A DNA stretch of 64,000 nt, from positions 800,501-864,500 of the forward strand of contig CATQHQ010000002.1 in assembly GCA_958296005.1 (NCBI GenBank), written 5' to 3'. Each line of letters opens with the position of its first letter. Positions within the stretch are counted from its first letter, which is position 1. Below the pieces are notes generated by a model that saw only the letters and a list, made by a program, of their open reading frames with translations, made no database searches and was not told where the DNA came from. Made by a program: the position numbers and the translations under genes. This DNA comes from Longimicrobiales bacterium (lineage in GTDB: Bacteria; Gemmatimonadota; Gemmatimonadetes; Longimicrobiales; Gaopeijiaceae). Below, one piece after another: positions 26,633 through 34,838 of this stretch.

Positions 26633-27811
26633 ATGGAACGCAGAAGACGTCCCGGCGAAGTGCGCGATGCCGTGATCGAGGTGATGGGGACGAGACCCGG
26701 CGGGGCTTCCGTCGCCGAGATCGTGGCCGGCGTGCATGACGTGATCGGCGAAGTGCCGAGGTCGAGCGTGCGCTCGTACCTTCGGCTAAACACGCCCCGC
26801 CTGTTCGTTCGCCAGAGCCGTGGCCGCTACTCGTTGAACGGGGTTGCTTCCTCGCCGACGGACACCACCACAGAAACCGCTTCGAAGGCTGAGACGAACA
26901 CTCGCACGCGGTGGCCAAGCCGCTCTCTTGGACGAACGAGGCTCTACCGAGCCGATTGTCTCGAGTGGCTGGCGTCGGCAGCACCGAATTCCGTTCACGC
27001 CGTCGTCACGGATCCACCGTACGGACTCGTGGAGTACTCCGCGAAGGAGCAGGCCAAGCTTCGCAAGCGACAGGGTGGCGTGTGGCGGTTGCCGCCTTCC
27101 TTTGACGGTGCGAAGAGGTCACCACTCCCTCGCTTCACCGTGCTGTCGCGAACAGACCTGGATCAGCTGTCTCGTTTCTTCACGCGCTGGGCGCGGGCGC
27201 TGAAATCGGTCCTCGTCCCGGGAGCCAACGTTGTCGTCGCGGCGAATCCCCTGCTGTCTTACTTGGTCGCTGTGTCGCTGGTGCAAGCCGGACTGGAGCG
27301 GAGAGGAGAGATCATCCGGCTCGTCACCACCATGCGGGGAGGAGATCGTCCGAAGGGAGCTCACGACGAATTCAACGGCGTCAGCGTGATGCCAAGATCG
27401 ATGTGGGAGCCGTGGCTGGTCTTCCGCAATCCCCTGGAGGGCAGGGTTCAGGACAACCTTCGCAAGTGGGGTACTGGAGGCTTTCGCCGTCCGTCTTCGG
27501 CGAAGCCCTTTGGCGACGTGATTCGCTCGTCGCCTACGCGGAGAGTAGAACGGGCGCTGGCTCCGCATCCCAGCTTGAAGCCTCAAGACTTTCTACGCCA
27601 AGTCGTCAGGGGCGTGCTGCCACTGGGCGAAGGCGTCGTGCTCGATCCGTTCTGCGGCAGCGGTTCCACGCTCGCGGCAGCCGAAGCGGTCGGCTATCAG
27701 AGCATCGGCGTCGAGAAGGACTCCCAATACTTCGACCTCGCGTGCGAAGCGATTCCGAGACTGGCACGTCTATCGTCGAGGACACAACCCAGCCTGGCGT
27801 TGCAAGACTAA
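26633..27811 (+). CDS. DNA methyltransferase, beta class (DPPY then FxGxG), with N-terminal winged-helix domain
   Basis: Transfers methyl from SAM to an exocyclic amino group of adenine (N6) or cytosine (N4) in a target site. The catalytic motif DPPY is at residues 127-130 and the SAM-binding motif LDPFCGSGSTL follows near the C-terminus (about 337), the beta-class order. Residues 5-70 form an apparent winged-helix DNA-binding domain (AEIVAGVHDVIGEVPRSSVRSYL, then GRYSLNG as the wing), followed by a Thr/Ser-rich linker. I use ATG at 26633; an in-frame TTG at 26597 would add 12 residues. Its stop overlaps the convergent nuclease stop by 4 bp. Likely the protective half of a restriction-modification pair. 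Confidence 0.87.
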   Translation: MERRRRPGEVRDAVIEVMGTRPGGASVAEIVAGVHDVIGEVPRSSVRSYLRLNTPRLFVRQSRGRYSLNGVASSPTDTTTETASKAETNTRTRWPSRSLGRTRLYRADCLEWLASAAPNSVHAVVTDPPYGLVEYSAKEQAKLRKRQGGVWRLPPSFDGAKRSPLPRFTVLSRTDLDQLSRFFTRWARALKSVLVPGANVVVAANPLLSYLVAVSLVQAGLERRGEIIRLVTTMRGGDRPKGAHDEFNGVSVMPRSMWEPWLVFRNPLEGRVQDNLRKWGTGGFRRPSSAKPFGDVIRSSPTRRVERALAPHPSLKPQDFLRQVVRGVLPLGEGVVLDPFCGSGSTLAAAEAVGYQSIGVEKDSQYFDLACEAIPRLARLSSRTQPSLALQD

Positions 27812-28419
27812 CCTCGGCTTCGGTATATCCAATTCTGTCGGAGCTTCTTGATGCCCTCGCGATGCAAGGTAGCCGTTCGCGTTCCAAGCTCGCCGCGAGG
27901 GTTCTTTCGGAAGTCCGCGATTTCCACGCTCCCGAGGTAGACTTCCGTAAACGCCATCGGTCGCCGCTCTCGGGCAGGCTCTGTTACGGCATCCACTTCA
28001 TAGACGAAGACGCATATCCATTGATCGCGCGCGCCGTGCATGTCCACTGCACCGCCTTTCTTCCGCGTCGTCTTGATCTCGATCCCATCCGATCCCGACT
28101 GAACGCTGTCATTGGGATACACGCCCTTCAAGAGCAAGTCCGGATGGCCGTTGTGAAAGCGGTTCTCCGTGAGCGTTCTCGAGTGATTTGCAAGACTCGT
28201 CGTAAGAAGATCGGAAATGAAACCAGACATCGCCGCAGGGCGCATGAAATCGTCCAACCGGCGTAGACCGCGGTTCAGCAGGAGCCCGTTGACGTCGTGA
28301 AAGAAGTCGTAGACATCCTGCATAGCGGCTTGGAAATCCATGATGCGCAATGCGTAGGGCAGCTCCCGGTCGCGGTTGAACAAGGTGGCATCCGGTTCGT
28401 GCTTATTGATCGGCGTCAC
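27808..28419 (-). CDS. PD-(D/E)XK nuclease, probable restriction endonuclease partner
   Basis: Predicted endonuclease tail-to-tail with the methyltransferase gene. In the 203-residue product, GHPDLLLKG gives the Asp of the PD motif (P93-D94) and DGIEIKTTRKK gives E114-x-K116, the classical PD-(D/E)XK active site; the following GGAVDMHGARDQWICVFVYEVD is the usual core strand and helix. I cannot assign a restriction family or target. The GTG at 28419 is 17 bp after the MBL-gene stop; ATG at 28341 is the alternative start. GC content and codon choice resemble the island rather than the MBL gene, so the transfer boundary may lie at about 28,425. Confidence 0.75.
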   Translation of the reverse strand: MTPINKHEPDATLFNRDRELPYALRIMDFQAAMQDVYDFFHDVNGLLLNRGLRRLDDFMRPAAMSGFISDLLTTSLANHSRTLTENRFHNGHPDLLLKGVYPNDSVQSGSDGIEIKTTRKKGGAVDMHGARDQWICVFVYEVDAVTEPARERRPMAFTEVYLGSVEIADFRKNPRGELGTRTATLHREGIKKLRQNWIYRSRG

Positions 28420-28436
28420 AGTTGACCCACCGCCCC

Positions 28437-29399
28437 CTACCGCCGCTCCACCCCACGATAGACCGCCCGCACGAACCGTTCCGGGTTCGAGCCCCACGTC
28501 GCGTCGAGGTCTTCGGTGGGACGGGCCGCGACGGTCTCGTCTTCGGTCTGGCCGGCGGCTGCGAGGCCGGCGACGCGGAGGCGGACGGTCTCCAGCATGT
28601 CGCGGTAGGCGCGCAGGTCTTCGGGGGACGCCAAGGGGCCGTGGCCGGGGATGATGCGGGTGTCGGCGTCCGAGCCCTCCAGGACGAAGTTGGCCGCGGC
28701 GATCACGCCGTCGATGTCGCCGCCGCTGTCCACGTCCACGAAGGGATAGCGGCCGTTGAAGAAGGTGTCGCCCATGTGGAAGACGTTGGCGCGGGGGAAG
28801 TGGACGATGGCGTCGCCGTCGGTATGCGCGGTGGGGATGTGGGCGACTTGGATGTGCCGGCCGTTCCAGTGGAAGTGGATGGAGTGGTCGAAGGAGACGA
28901 CCGGCAACGCAGCGGGGGGAGCTTGGCTGGAGCGGCCTGCGAGTTCACCGAATTCAGCGGGGTTCATGCGCCGGTACACGTTTTCGTGCGCGACGATCAT
29001 CGCGCCCGCCTTGCCCAAGTTCTCGTTGCCGCCGGTGTGGTCGCCGTGCCAGTGCGTGTTCAGCACCCAACGGACGGGCTCGTCGGTCGTCGCGGCGACC
29101 GCGGCCAGGATCTTCTCGGTCAGCGGAGCGAACTGGTCGTCGATGAGGAACGCGCCGTCCTCGCCCACCGAGAGGCCGATGTTGCCGCCTCGTCCGAACA
29201 GCACGAACAAGTCGTCCTCCAGCTCGATCGTCTCGATCACGACCTCCGACATGTCCTGCTGCTGGGCCTGGGCCTGCGTCGAGGCCGTGCCCACGGCGCC
29301 CGCGGCACCCAACGCGGCCAGAAGAGTTGGGGCGAACTTGCGACGGGCGAGCCCCCGACGGGCCGGTGCAACAGGCGTGGCTGACGATACGTCGTTCAT
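28437..29399 (-). CDS. Exported metallo-beta-lactamase-fold hydrolase (Tat signal)
   Basis: Zinc hydrolase of the MBL superfamily with the canonical HWHGDH motif near residue 117 and downstream His/Asp ligands in IPTAHTDGD, VFHMGDTF and IPGHGPL. The N-terminus has a twin-arginine signal (ARRKFAPTLL followed by an Ala-rich hydrophobic core and AQAQ), so the folded, metallated enzyme is probably exported. At 320 residues it resembles the group of MBL proteins that includes quinoprotein relay and SoxH-like enzymes rather than a true beta-lactamase. It lies 82 bp downstream of herA. Confidence 0.87.
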   Translation of the reverse strand: MNDVSSATPVAPARRGLARRKFAPTLLAALGAAGAVGTASTQAQAQQQDMSEVVIETIELEDDLFVLFGRGGNIGLSVGEDGAFLIDDQFAPLTEKILAAVAATTDEPVRWVLNTHWHGDHTGGNENLGKAGAMIVAHENVYRRMNPAEFGELAGRSSQAPPAALPVVSFDHSIHFHWNGRHIQVAHIPTAHTDGDAIVHFPRANVFHMGDTFFNGRYPFVDVDSGGDIDGVIAAANFVLEGSDADTRIIPGHGPLASPEDLRAYRDMLETVRLRVAGLAAAGQTEDETVAARPTEDLDATWGSNPERFVRAVYRGVERR

Positions 29400-29481
29400 G
29401 GCTATGCTCCTTTGGCTTTGCCTGCCTCCCGCGGGAGACTCGGCTGGTATGGGTCGGCGGCCTCTCGCCGCCCGTGGCCGC

Positions 29482-31326
29482 TCACAACCCTAGCCCCGGA
29501 TCAGGTCCCCCGAACGCCTTCAGGTTTGCCGTGATCTTGTCGACCCGGCGCTCCTCCTTCACCTCGTCCGCCGCGGCCTCGTCGGAGTTGGTCGCGAACG
29601 GGGGGAAGGGGAACCGCACCGGGATCGGCTCCGGGACCACCGGCTGGGACACGACCATCGTGCCCGGCATGAACCGCGACGCGCGTTCCCGCAGCGACGT
29701 CGTGAGGAACCGGTAGGCGTCGGACTCGCCGGCGTCCAGGCGGCCGGCCACCTTGAGGGAGGCGTTGCGGGGGAGGGCTTGGGCCACCGCCGACGCCGCC
29801 TGCTGGGCGCCCACCAGGAGCACTCCCAGCGAACGGCCTCGCTCGGCGATGTCCACCAGCAGCTCCTTGAGGGGCGAGTAGCCTTGCGCCGGCGCGTACT
29901 TGTTGAGCTCGTCGAGGACCACGAAGCGGAGCGGATCGCGCCCCGTGCCCTGCTTCTCACGCCACACCCGCTCGAGAAGCGCGCCGACCACGAAGCGCTG
30001 GGCGTCGTCGTGCAACGTGGAGATGTCGACCACGTGCATCCGGGCGTTCTCTTGGGAGACGGGGGTCAGGCCGCAGCCGATCAGGGGACCGATATGGCGT
30101 CGCAGCCGCAGGATCCGGCGGAAGAACGCCTGCTGCGTGCCCCGCTGGGTGTGCCCGAACCACTCGTTTGCCGCTTCGTCGCCTTCCGACGCGATCCGCT
30201 CCACCAGCTCCACGAAATCGCCGAAGTCGCGGATCAGGTGGCCGTCCCCTGCCGGTGCCTCGTCGGGTTCGCGATCTGCCAGCCGGTCCGGGTTGTAGCT
30301 GACATGGGAGGGCACGTGGTGGGCGATGACCACGGCGCCGGTGTTGTCGCCGGCCAGCCGCTTGAGCCGGCGAAGCAGCTGAATGCGAAACTGCTGCTCG
30401 ACGAAGCCGACCTGCGTGGAGCGCTCGTCCTCCGACGTGAAGCAGAACTGAAGCAGCTGCTCGCGCACGAACTGTTCCGGCGTCCACCCGTAGGCTGCCA
30501 CGTCGGCAGTGTTGCGGGTCCTGACTCCGGGCACCGCGCTACCAGCGGAATCGGATTGGCGGGGCGCGTACAGCCGAACCGACCGAAACGGCCCCGGTTT
30601 GCTCACGCCCAACGCCTCCCACTGCTTCCGCGGATCGCGGTCCCCTTGGGCGCCCGACTTGCGCGCAAACTCGGAGTTGGGACGGTCGATGTGCAGCAGG
30701 TCCTCGCCCTTGGTGTTGAACACGAACGCGCGCACGCTCTCGCGCCCGGCCCGGCCGCCCAGCAGCTCCATCCCCTGCTCCGTCTCCAGCAGCTGGTAGA
30801 GCAGGAAGAGCGCGTAGGACGTCTTGGTCGCAACGCCGGAGATCCCCGAGATCGAGACGTGCCCGCCGGAGCGCCCATCCACGAAGCGCATGTCCGCGTA
30901 GACCGGAGCACCGGTGGCGTCGAGTCCCAGGGGAAGCTTGCCCCGCTTCATCTCGTCCTCGAAGAGGGCCTGTTCGCGGTCCTCGCCGGTGGCCCGAACG
31001 ACGGGCGATCCCGCGTGGGGCGAGACGAAGAACTCGGGAACCACGCGCAGGACGCGGACCTCGGCCCGGCGCACGTGCTCGGCGGGGAGGGTCCGGTCGG
31101 CGAAGCGCGCGGTGTCGGACGGGAACTCGGCGCCCTCCAGCCGGGAGCGCAGCTCCGTCACGATCCCGTAGTGCGTGACTCGGCGTCCGTTCGGCAGCTC
31201 CGTCGCGACCGCCACCAGGTCGTCCAGCTGCACGACCGCCTCCGGGTCGAGGACGACGTGGAAGGTGCGCGAGTCGCTGTCGGTGGAGCCGTCGACGAGG
31301 CCGATCAGGTTCTGGGCGTCGGTCAC
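29482..31326 (-). CDS. herA: HerA-like DNA-translocating ATPase
   Basis: Hexameric FtsK/HerA-type ATPase predicted to work with the NurA nuclease in DNA end resection or defence. The 614-residue protein has an atypical P-loop (GISGVATKT at about residue 157, with Thr where the conserved Gly precedes Lys), Walker B VVLDELNKY near 469, and a C-terminal arginine-containing block (LKVAGRLDAGESDAYRF). The GTG at 31326 overlaps the nurA stop as GTGA, so the pair is coupled. The frame is open far upstream to 32805, but that region is the antisense and shadow of nurA. A HAS-barrel-like N-terminus (VQLDDLVAVATELPNGR) supports HerA. Confidence 0.87.
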   Translation of the reverse strand: MTDAQNLIGLVDGSTDSDSRTFHVVLDPEAVVQLDDLVAVATELPNGRRVTHYGIVTELRSRLEGAEFPSDTARFADRTLPAEHVRRAEVRVLRVVPEFFVSPHAGSPVVRATGEDREQALFEDEMKRGKLPLGLDATGAPVYADMRFVDGRSGGHVSISGISGVATKTSYALFLLYQLLETEQGMELLGGRAGRESVRAFVFNTKGEDLLHIDRPNSEFARKSGAQGDRDPRKQWEALGVSKPGPFRSVRLYAPRQSDSAGSAVPGVRTRNTADVAAYGWTPEQFVREQLLQFCFTSEDERSTQVGFVEQQFRIQLLRRLKRLAGDNTGAVVIAHHVPSHVSYNPDRLADREPDEAPAGDGHLIRDFGDFVELVERIASEGDEAANEWFGHTQRGTQQAFFRRILRLRRHIGPLIGCGLTPVSQENARMHVVDISTLHDDAQRFVVGALLERVWREKQGTGRDPLRFVVLDELNKYAPAQGYSPLKELLVDIAERGRSLGVLLVGAQQAASAVAQALPRNASLKVAGRLDAGESDAYRFLTTSLRERASRFMPGTMVVSQPVVPEPIPVRFPFPPFATNSDEAAADEVKEERRVDKITANLKAFGGPDPGLGL

Positions 31327-32285
31327 GGCGTGCGGCGCTCCTGGTTGAGTTCGCGGACGACCTCTCGCACGGCGCGCTGTGCCATGCGTGGGCTGCCCAG
31401 ACGGCGGCGGAGAAGGCGTTCCAGCCCGGCGACCGGCGTCAGGTTGACGGGGGCGCGGGCGTCGCGGTGGAGCGGGGGCGCGAACTGGGGCAGCCAGCCG
31501 GCGGCTTCGTCCACTGCGGCCGTCGCCACGTCGCGTCCCGCCTCGGCTGGAACCTCCAGCCGCACGATCCCGGCCCACGCTCCGGCCCAAGGGCCTGCCT
31601 CCCCGACGCGAAGGTAGCTCGCGTACAGCCCCACCTTGGTCTCGAAGAGGCTGGAGCGCTCGCCGGGGGCCAGCGCCGGCACCATCCGCCACTGCTCCCG
31701 CGCGAGCATCCGGCGGTGGTGCGTCTTGACGTAGCCGACCAACCGGGCGCCGGCCTTGCGCCCGGCGGCCAAGCCGCGCCGGACAGGGTGAAGGGGGCCG
31801 TCGAAAACCGTGAGCCAGCCCGCGTCGCAGAGCCGCTCGGCGATCCCGGCCTCCGCCGCCCGCATCGTATCTCGGAGGTGCCCGCGGGCTGCGTCCAGGT
31901 CTTCCCCCTCCACGGCCGACGGCACCCAGCGCCACCCGGCCGCGTGACGGGGGAGCGCCACGGCCTCTCCGCCGGTGAACACGACGGCGCGCCCGGTGGT
32001 TTCGTGGGCGACCTCGACGGGCCGATCCGCCGTCGCCAGCGCGGCGCCCGCCCCCCAGCTGCCCGCCAGTCCCATGCGGGTCTCTCCGTCCGCGCCGGTG
32101 CGGGTCAGCCGCGCCTCGATCCGCATGACGCCGTCCACGAAGCAGAGCCGGCGGGGCCGGTCGGCGGGCGCCGGCCGGTGTGCGCGAAAGTCGCCTCCGT
32201 CCTCCACCACCTCGCACTCGACGGCCTCGGGCGTGTCTTCCTGCGCCTCGAACCCAGCTCCGTGGCTGATCTCGAAGGGCTCCAC
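31323..32285 (-). CDS. nurA: NurA-domain nuclease
   Basis: Predicted nuclease partner of HerA. The 320-residue protein has the NurA motif CFVDGVMRIEARLT with the metal-binding Asp near residue 50, TVFDGPLHP near 160, GLVGYVKTHH-like basic stretch (LVGYVKTHHRR) near 182, and SLFETKVG with YASYLRVG. It overlaps herA by GTGA. The start used is GTG at 32285. The same frame stays open about 40 codons further upstream and reads protein-like, but contains no ATG, GTG or TTG, so a longer product cannot be supported. Confidence 0.82.
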   Translation of the reverse strand: MEPFEISHGAGFEAQEDTPEAVECEVVEDGGDFRAHRPAPADRPRRLCFVDGVMRIEARLTRTGADGETRMGLAGSWGAGAALATADRPVEVAHETTGRAVVFTGGEAVALPRHAAGWRWVPSAVEGEDLDAARGHLRDTMRAAEAGIAERLCDAGWLTVFDGPLHPVRRGLAAGRKAGARLVGYVKTHHRRMLAREQWRMVPALAPGERSSLFETKVGLYASYLRVGEAGPWAGAWAGIVRLEVPAEAGRDVATAAVDEAAGWLPQFAPPLHRDARAPVNLTPVAGLERLLRRRLGSPRMAQRAVREVVRELNQERRTP

Positions 32286-32470
32286 GCCGATCGACGGGCC
32301 AACGGTGCCAGCCGAATAGGCGATGGAGCGGGTGCGGTCCGTGGGAGCGGGGATGGCTGCGCCTCGGATCGGAAGCGGGTGTGGTCGAAACTCGGAGGAT
32401 GGGAGACATTAATCTTACAGGGAGATGCGACCGCCGCACGCGAACAGGCCGCCCCGACCAAGATCGCCCC

Positions 32471-33376
32471 ATGACCGACCAGACCGCCGCCGACTCCCCT
32501 CCGGAGGGGGACGACGCACCCGCCGCAGTCGCCATCACCGGCGCCAACCGAGGCGTCGGCCTTGCCGCAGCCCAGGAAGTCGCTCGCGCCGGACACCCGA
32601 TCATCCTCCTCTGCCGCAGCGAGCGCCGGGGCCGGGAAGCCGCCGAGACGCTGGCACCGGCTCCTGGGCGGCGCCCCCACCAAGTGGTCGCCATCGACTT
32701 GGCGGCGCTGAGTTCGGTACGCCGCGCCGCCGCAGCCGTCGCCGATCTGGGCCATCCGTTGGCGGCGCTGGTCAACAACGCCGCCGTGCTGCCTAGCGAG
32801 CGCACCGAGAGCCGGGACGGATTCGAGCTTCAGCTGGCGGTCAACCACCTGGCCCACTTCCTCCTCGCGTGCCTGCTGTTTCCGTTGCTCGTCCGCCGCC
32901 CCGGCGTCGCCCGCGTGATCTCGGTCTCGTCCGGCGCCCACTACGGCCCGGCGTTCGACTTCGACGACTCCAGCTATCGACGGAAGCCCTACGACGCCCG
33001 CGAAGCCTACCAGCAGAGCAAGCTGGCGAACGTCCTCTTCGCCAACGCGCTGGCGTCCCGAACCCGAGCGGCCCGGGCGTCCGTCCAGGCCCTCGCCCTC
33101 GGCCCCGGCGTCTACGACACGGAGCTTCTCCAGGACTACTTGGCCGGCGGTCCGGCGTTCGGCAGCCCGTTTCCGGTCGCCCGCCCGGAGACCGCAGGAC
33201 CCATAGTTGCCGATCTGGCTATTGGCAGGCCCGGCGAGGACTTGAACGGCGGCTACTTCGACCGCGGCGTGCGCACCGCCCCGTCGCCGGCCGCTCTGAA
33301 CGAACGCGACCAGGAACGCCTCTGGACGTGGAGCGCATCCGTCACGGGCGCCCCGGATATCCCGACGAGCCGCTGA
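32471..33376 (+). CDS. Short-chain dehydrogenase/reductase (retinol-dehydrogenase-like)
   Basis: NAD(P)-dependent oxidoreductase of the SDR superfamily, 301 residues. The nucleotide-binding TGANRGVG (about residues 22-29) is followed by LVNNAAVLP, the Ser of VISVSSGAHYG and the catalytic YQQSKLAN (Tyr-x3-Lys). The sequence order and Arg after the first beta-alpha unit (CRSERRG) suggest NADP preference, as in retinol-dehydrogenase-like SDRs. Start ATG at 32471 is 185 bp from the divergent nurA gene. The glycyl-tRNA synthetase gene begins 24 bp after its stop, so they may share a transcript. The substrate is unknown. Confidence 0.9.
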   Translation: MTDQTAADSPPEGDDAPAAVAITGANRGVGLAAAQEVARAGHPIILLCRSERRGREAAETLAPAPGRRPHQVVAIDLAALSSVRRAAAAVADLGHPLAALVNNAAVLPSERTESRDGFELQLAVNHLAHFLLACLLFPLLVRRPGVARVISVSSGAHYGPAFDFDDSSYRRKPYDAREAYQQSKLANVLFANALASRTRAARASVQALALGPGVYDTELLQDYLAGGPAFGSPFPVARPETAGPIVADLAIGRPGEDLNGGYFDRGVRTAPSPAALNERDQERLWTWSASVTGAPDIPTSR

Positions 33377-33400
33377 CCCCGCATCCCAAGGAACCACAAC

Positions 33401-34726
33401 GTGTCCGACCGCATGGACCGCATCGTCTCGCTGTGCAAGCGCAAAGGCTTCGTCTTCCAGTCGTCCGAGATATACGGCGGCGCCGCTTCGGTGTGGGACT
33501 ACGGGCCGCTCGGCGTCGAGCTGCGCCGGAACGTGGCGGACGCGTGGTGGTCGGCGATGGTGCACGCCCGAGACGACGTGGAGGGGATGGACGCCGGCAT
33601 CCTCATGCACCCCCGCGTGTGGGAGGCTTCGGGCCATGTCGGCGGCTTCGCCGATCCTCTGGTGGAGTGCAAGACGTGCAAGCGGCGCTGGCGGGCCGAC
33701 CACCTGGACGACAGCGCCTGTCCACGCAAGCCGTCGCTGACCCCGGGAGCGCACAAGGAGTGCGAGATCGGCGAGCCGCGCCTCTTCAACCTCATGTTCA
33801 AGACCTTCATGGGGCCGGTCGAGGAGAACGCGGCGGTCGTCTACCTGCGGCCTGAAACCGCCCAGGGCAGCTACGTCAACTTCCTCAACGTGCAGCAGAC
33901 CTCCCGCCAGCGCGTGCCCTTCGGCATCGCCCAGCTGGGGAAGGCGTTCCGCAACGAGATCACGCCGGGCAACTTCATTTTCCGCACCCGCGAGTTCGAG
34001 CAGGCCGAGATGCAGTACTTCGTCGAGCCCGGCGCCGACGACGAGTGGTTCGAGTACTGGCGCGACCGGCGGCTCGCTTGGCACACGGAAATGGGCGTCC
34101 GTCCGGAGAAGCTGCGGCTGGCGGAGCACGGCCCCGACGAGCTGGCCCACTACGCCAAGGCGGCGCTGGACATCGAATACGAGTTCCCCTTCGGCTGGCA
34201 GGAGCTGGAGGGCGTGCACAACCGCACCGACTTCGACCTCTCCCGCCACCAGGAGTTCTCGGGGAAGCGCCTGATGTACATCGACCCCGGCTCCAGCAAG
34301 CGGTTCGTGCCCTACGTCGTCGAGACGGCGATGGGCGTGGGCCGCGCGGTGCTGGTGCTGCTGGTGGACGCCTACCGGGAAGAGGAGGTGGCCGGCGAAA
34401 ACCGGGTCGTGCTGGCGCTCCACCCGCGCTTGGCGCCCGTCAAGGCGGCCGTCTTCCCCCTGGTCAAGAAGCACGGGATGCCCGAGACCGCCGCGAAGCT
34501 CCACGAAGCCCTGCGCCGCGCCCGGATCCCTTCGTTCTACGACCAAGCCGGCTCGATCGGGCGCCGCTACCGCCGGCAAGACGAGACCGGAACGCCCTGG
34601 TGCCTCACCGTGGACGGCCAGACCAGCGAGGACGGCTGCGTCACCGTCCGAGACCGCGACACGCTGGCCCAGGAGCGAGTCGGCCTGGACCACGTGGCTG
34701 CGTGGATCCGCGAGCGGCTGGAATAG
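33401..34726 (+). CDS. glyQS: Glycine-tRNA ligase, homodimeric (alpha2) type
   Basis: Charges tRNA-Gly. The 441-residue protein is the eukaryotic/archaeal-like single-chain form, not the bacterial alpha2-beta2 type. Class II motifs are clear: RPETAQGSYVNF and QLGKAFRNEITP with RTREFEQAEMQYF for motif 2, and VPYVVETAMGVGRAVL for motif 3. The insertion has a zinc-type pair CKTCKRRW with a third Cys downstream. GTG at 33401 is preceded by AAGGA at 33388-33392; ATG four codons later is possible. No T-box or other leader is visible in the 24-bp gap after the SDR gene. Confidence 0.95.
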   Translation: MSDRMDRIVSLCKRKGFVFQSSEIYGGAASVWDYGPLGVELRRNVADAWWSAMVHARDDVEGMDAGILMHPRVWEASGHVGGFADPLVECKTCKRRWRADHLDDSACPRKPSLTPGAHKECEIGEPRLFNLMFKTFMGPVEENAAVVYLRPETAQGSYVNFLNVQQTSRQRVPFGIAQLGKAFRNEITPGNFIFRTREFEQAEMQYFVEPGADDEWFEYWRDRRLAWHTEMGVRPEKLRLAEHGPDELAHYAKAALDIEYEFPFGWQELEGVHNRTDFDLSRHQEFSGKRLMYIDPGSSKRFVPYVVETAMGVGRAVLVLLVDAYREEEVAGENRVVLALHPRLAPVKAAVFPLVKKHGMPETAAKLHEALRRARIPSFYDQAGSIGRRYRRQDETGTPWCLTVDGQTSEDGCVTVRDRDTLAQERVGLDHVAAWIRERLE

Positions 34727-34838
34727 GAGACGAACTGGCGGGAGTCGCCCGGGTGGGCTAGGATGCCGGCGGCCGACCCCAAGCCAGCCGCGTTCTCGTG
34801 CGACCGCATCGCCACTGATTCCCGAGGAGACCCTCCCC

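Noticed and set aside
26360-26737. Extended DruH N-terminus
   Set aside because: The 126 residues upstream are Ser/Arg/Pro-rich without protein-like pattern and run into the divergent methyltransferase promoter and gene.
16611-28419. DISARM or Dpd (7-deazaguanine) system
   Set aside because: DISARM splits the helicase (DrmA) and DUF1998 protein (DrmB) into two genes and adds DrmC; here both are in one chain and no DrmC or dpd genes are present.
28437-29399. Beta-lactamase resistance gene
   Set aside because: The HxHxDH motif is general to the superfamily; the Tat signal and overall pattern point to other MBL hydrolases, and nothing indicates antibiotic activity.
31327-32805. N-terminal extension of the HerA gene
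   Set aside because: This open frame lies across nurA in another frame, is low-complexity Arg/Gly/Pro sequence, and the GTG overlapping the nurA stop gives a normal HerA length.
33377-33400. Glycine riboswitch or T-box before the glycyl-tRNA synthetase gene
   Set aside because: Only 24 bp separate it from the SDR stop, too short for either element.
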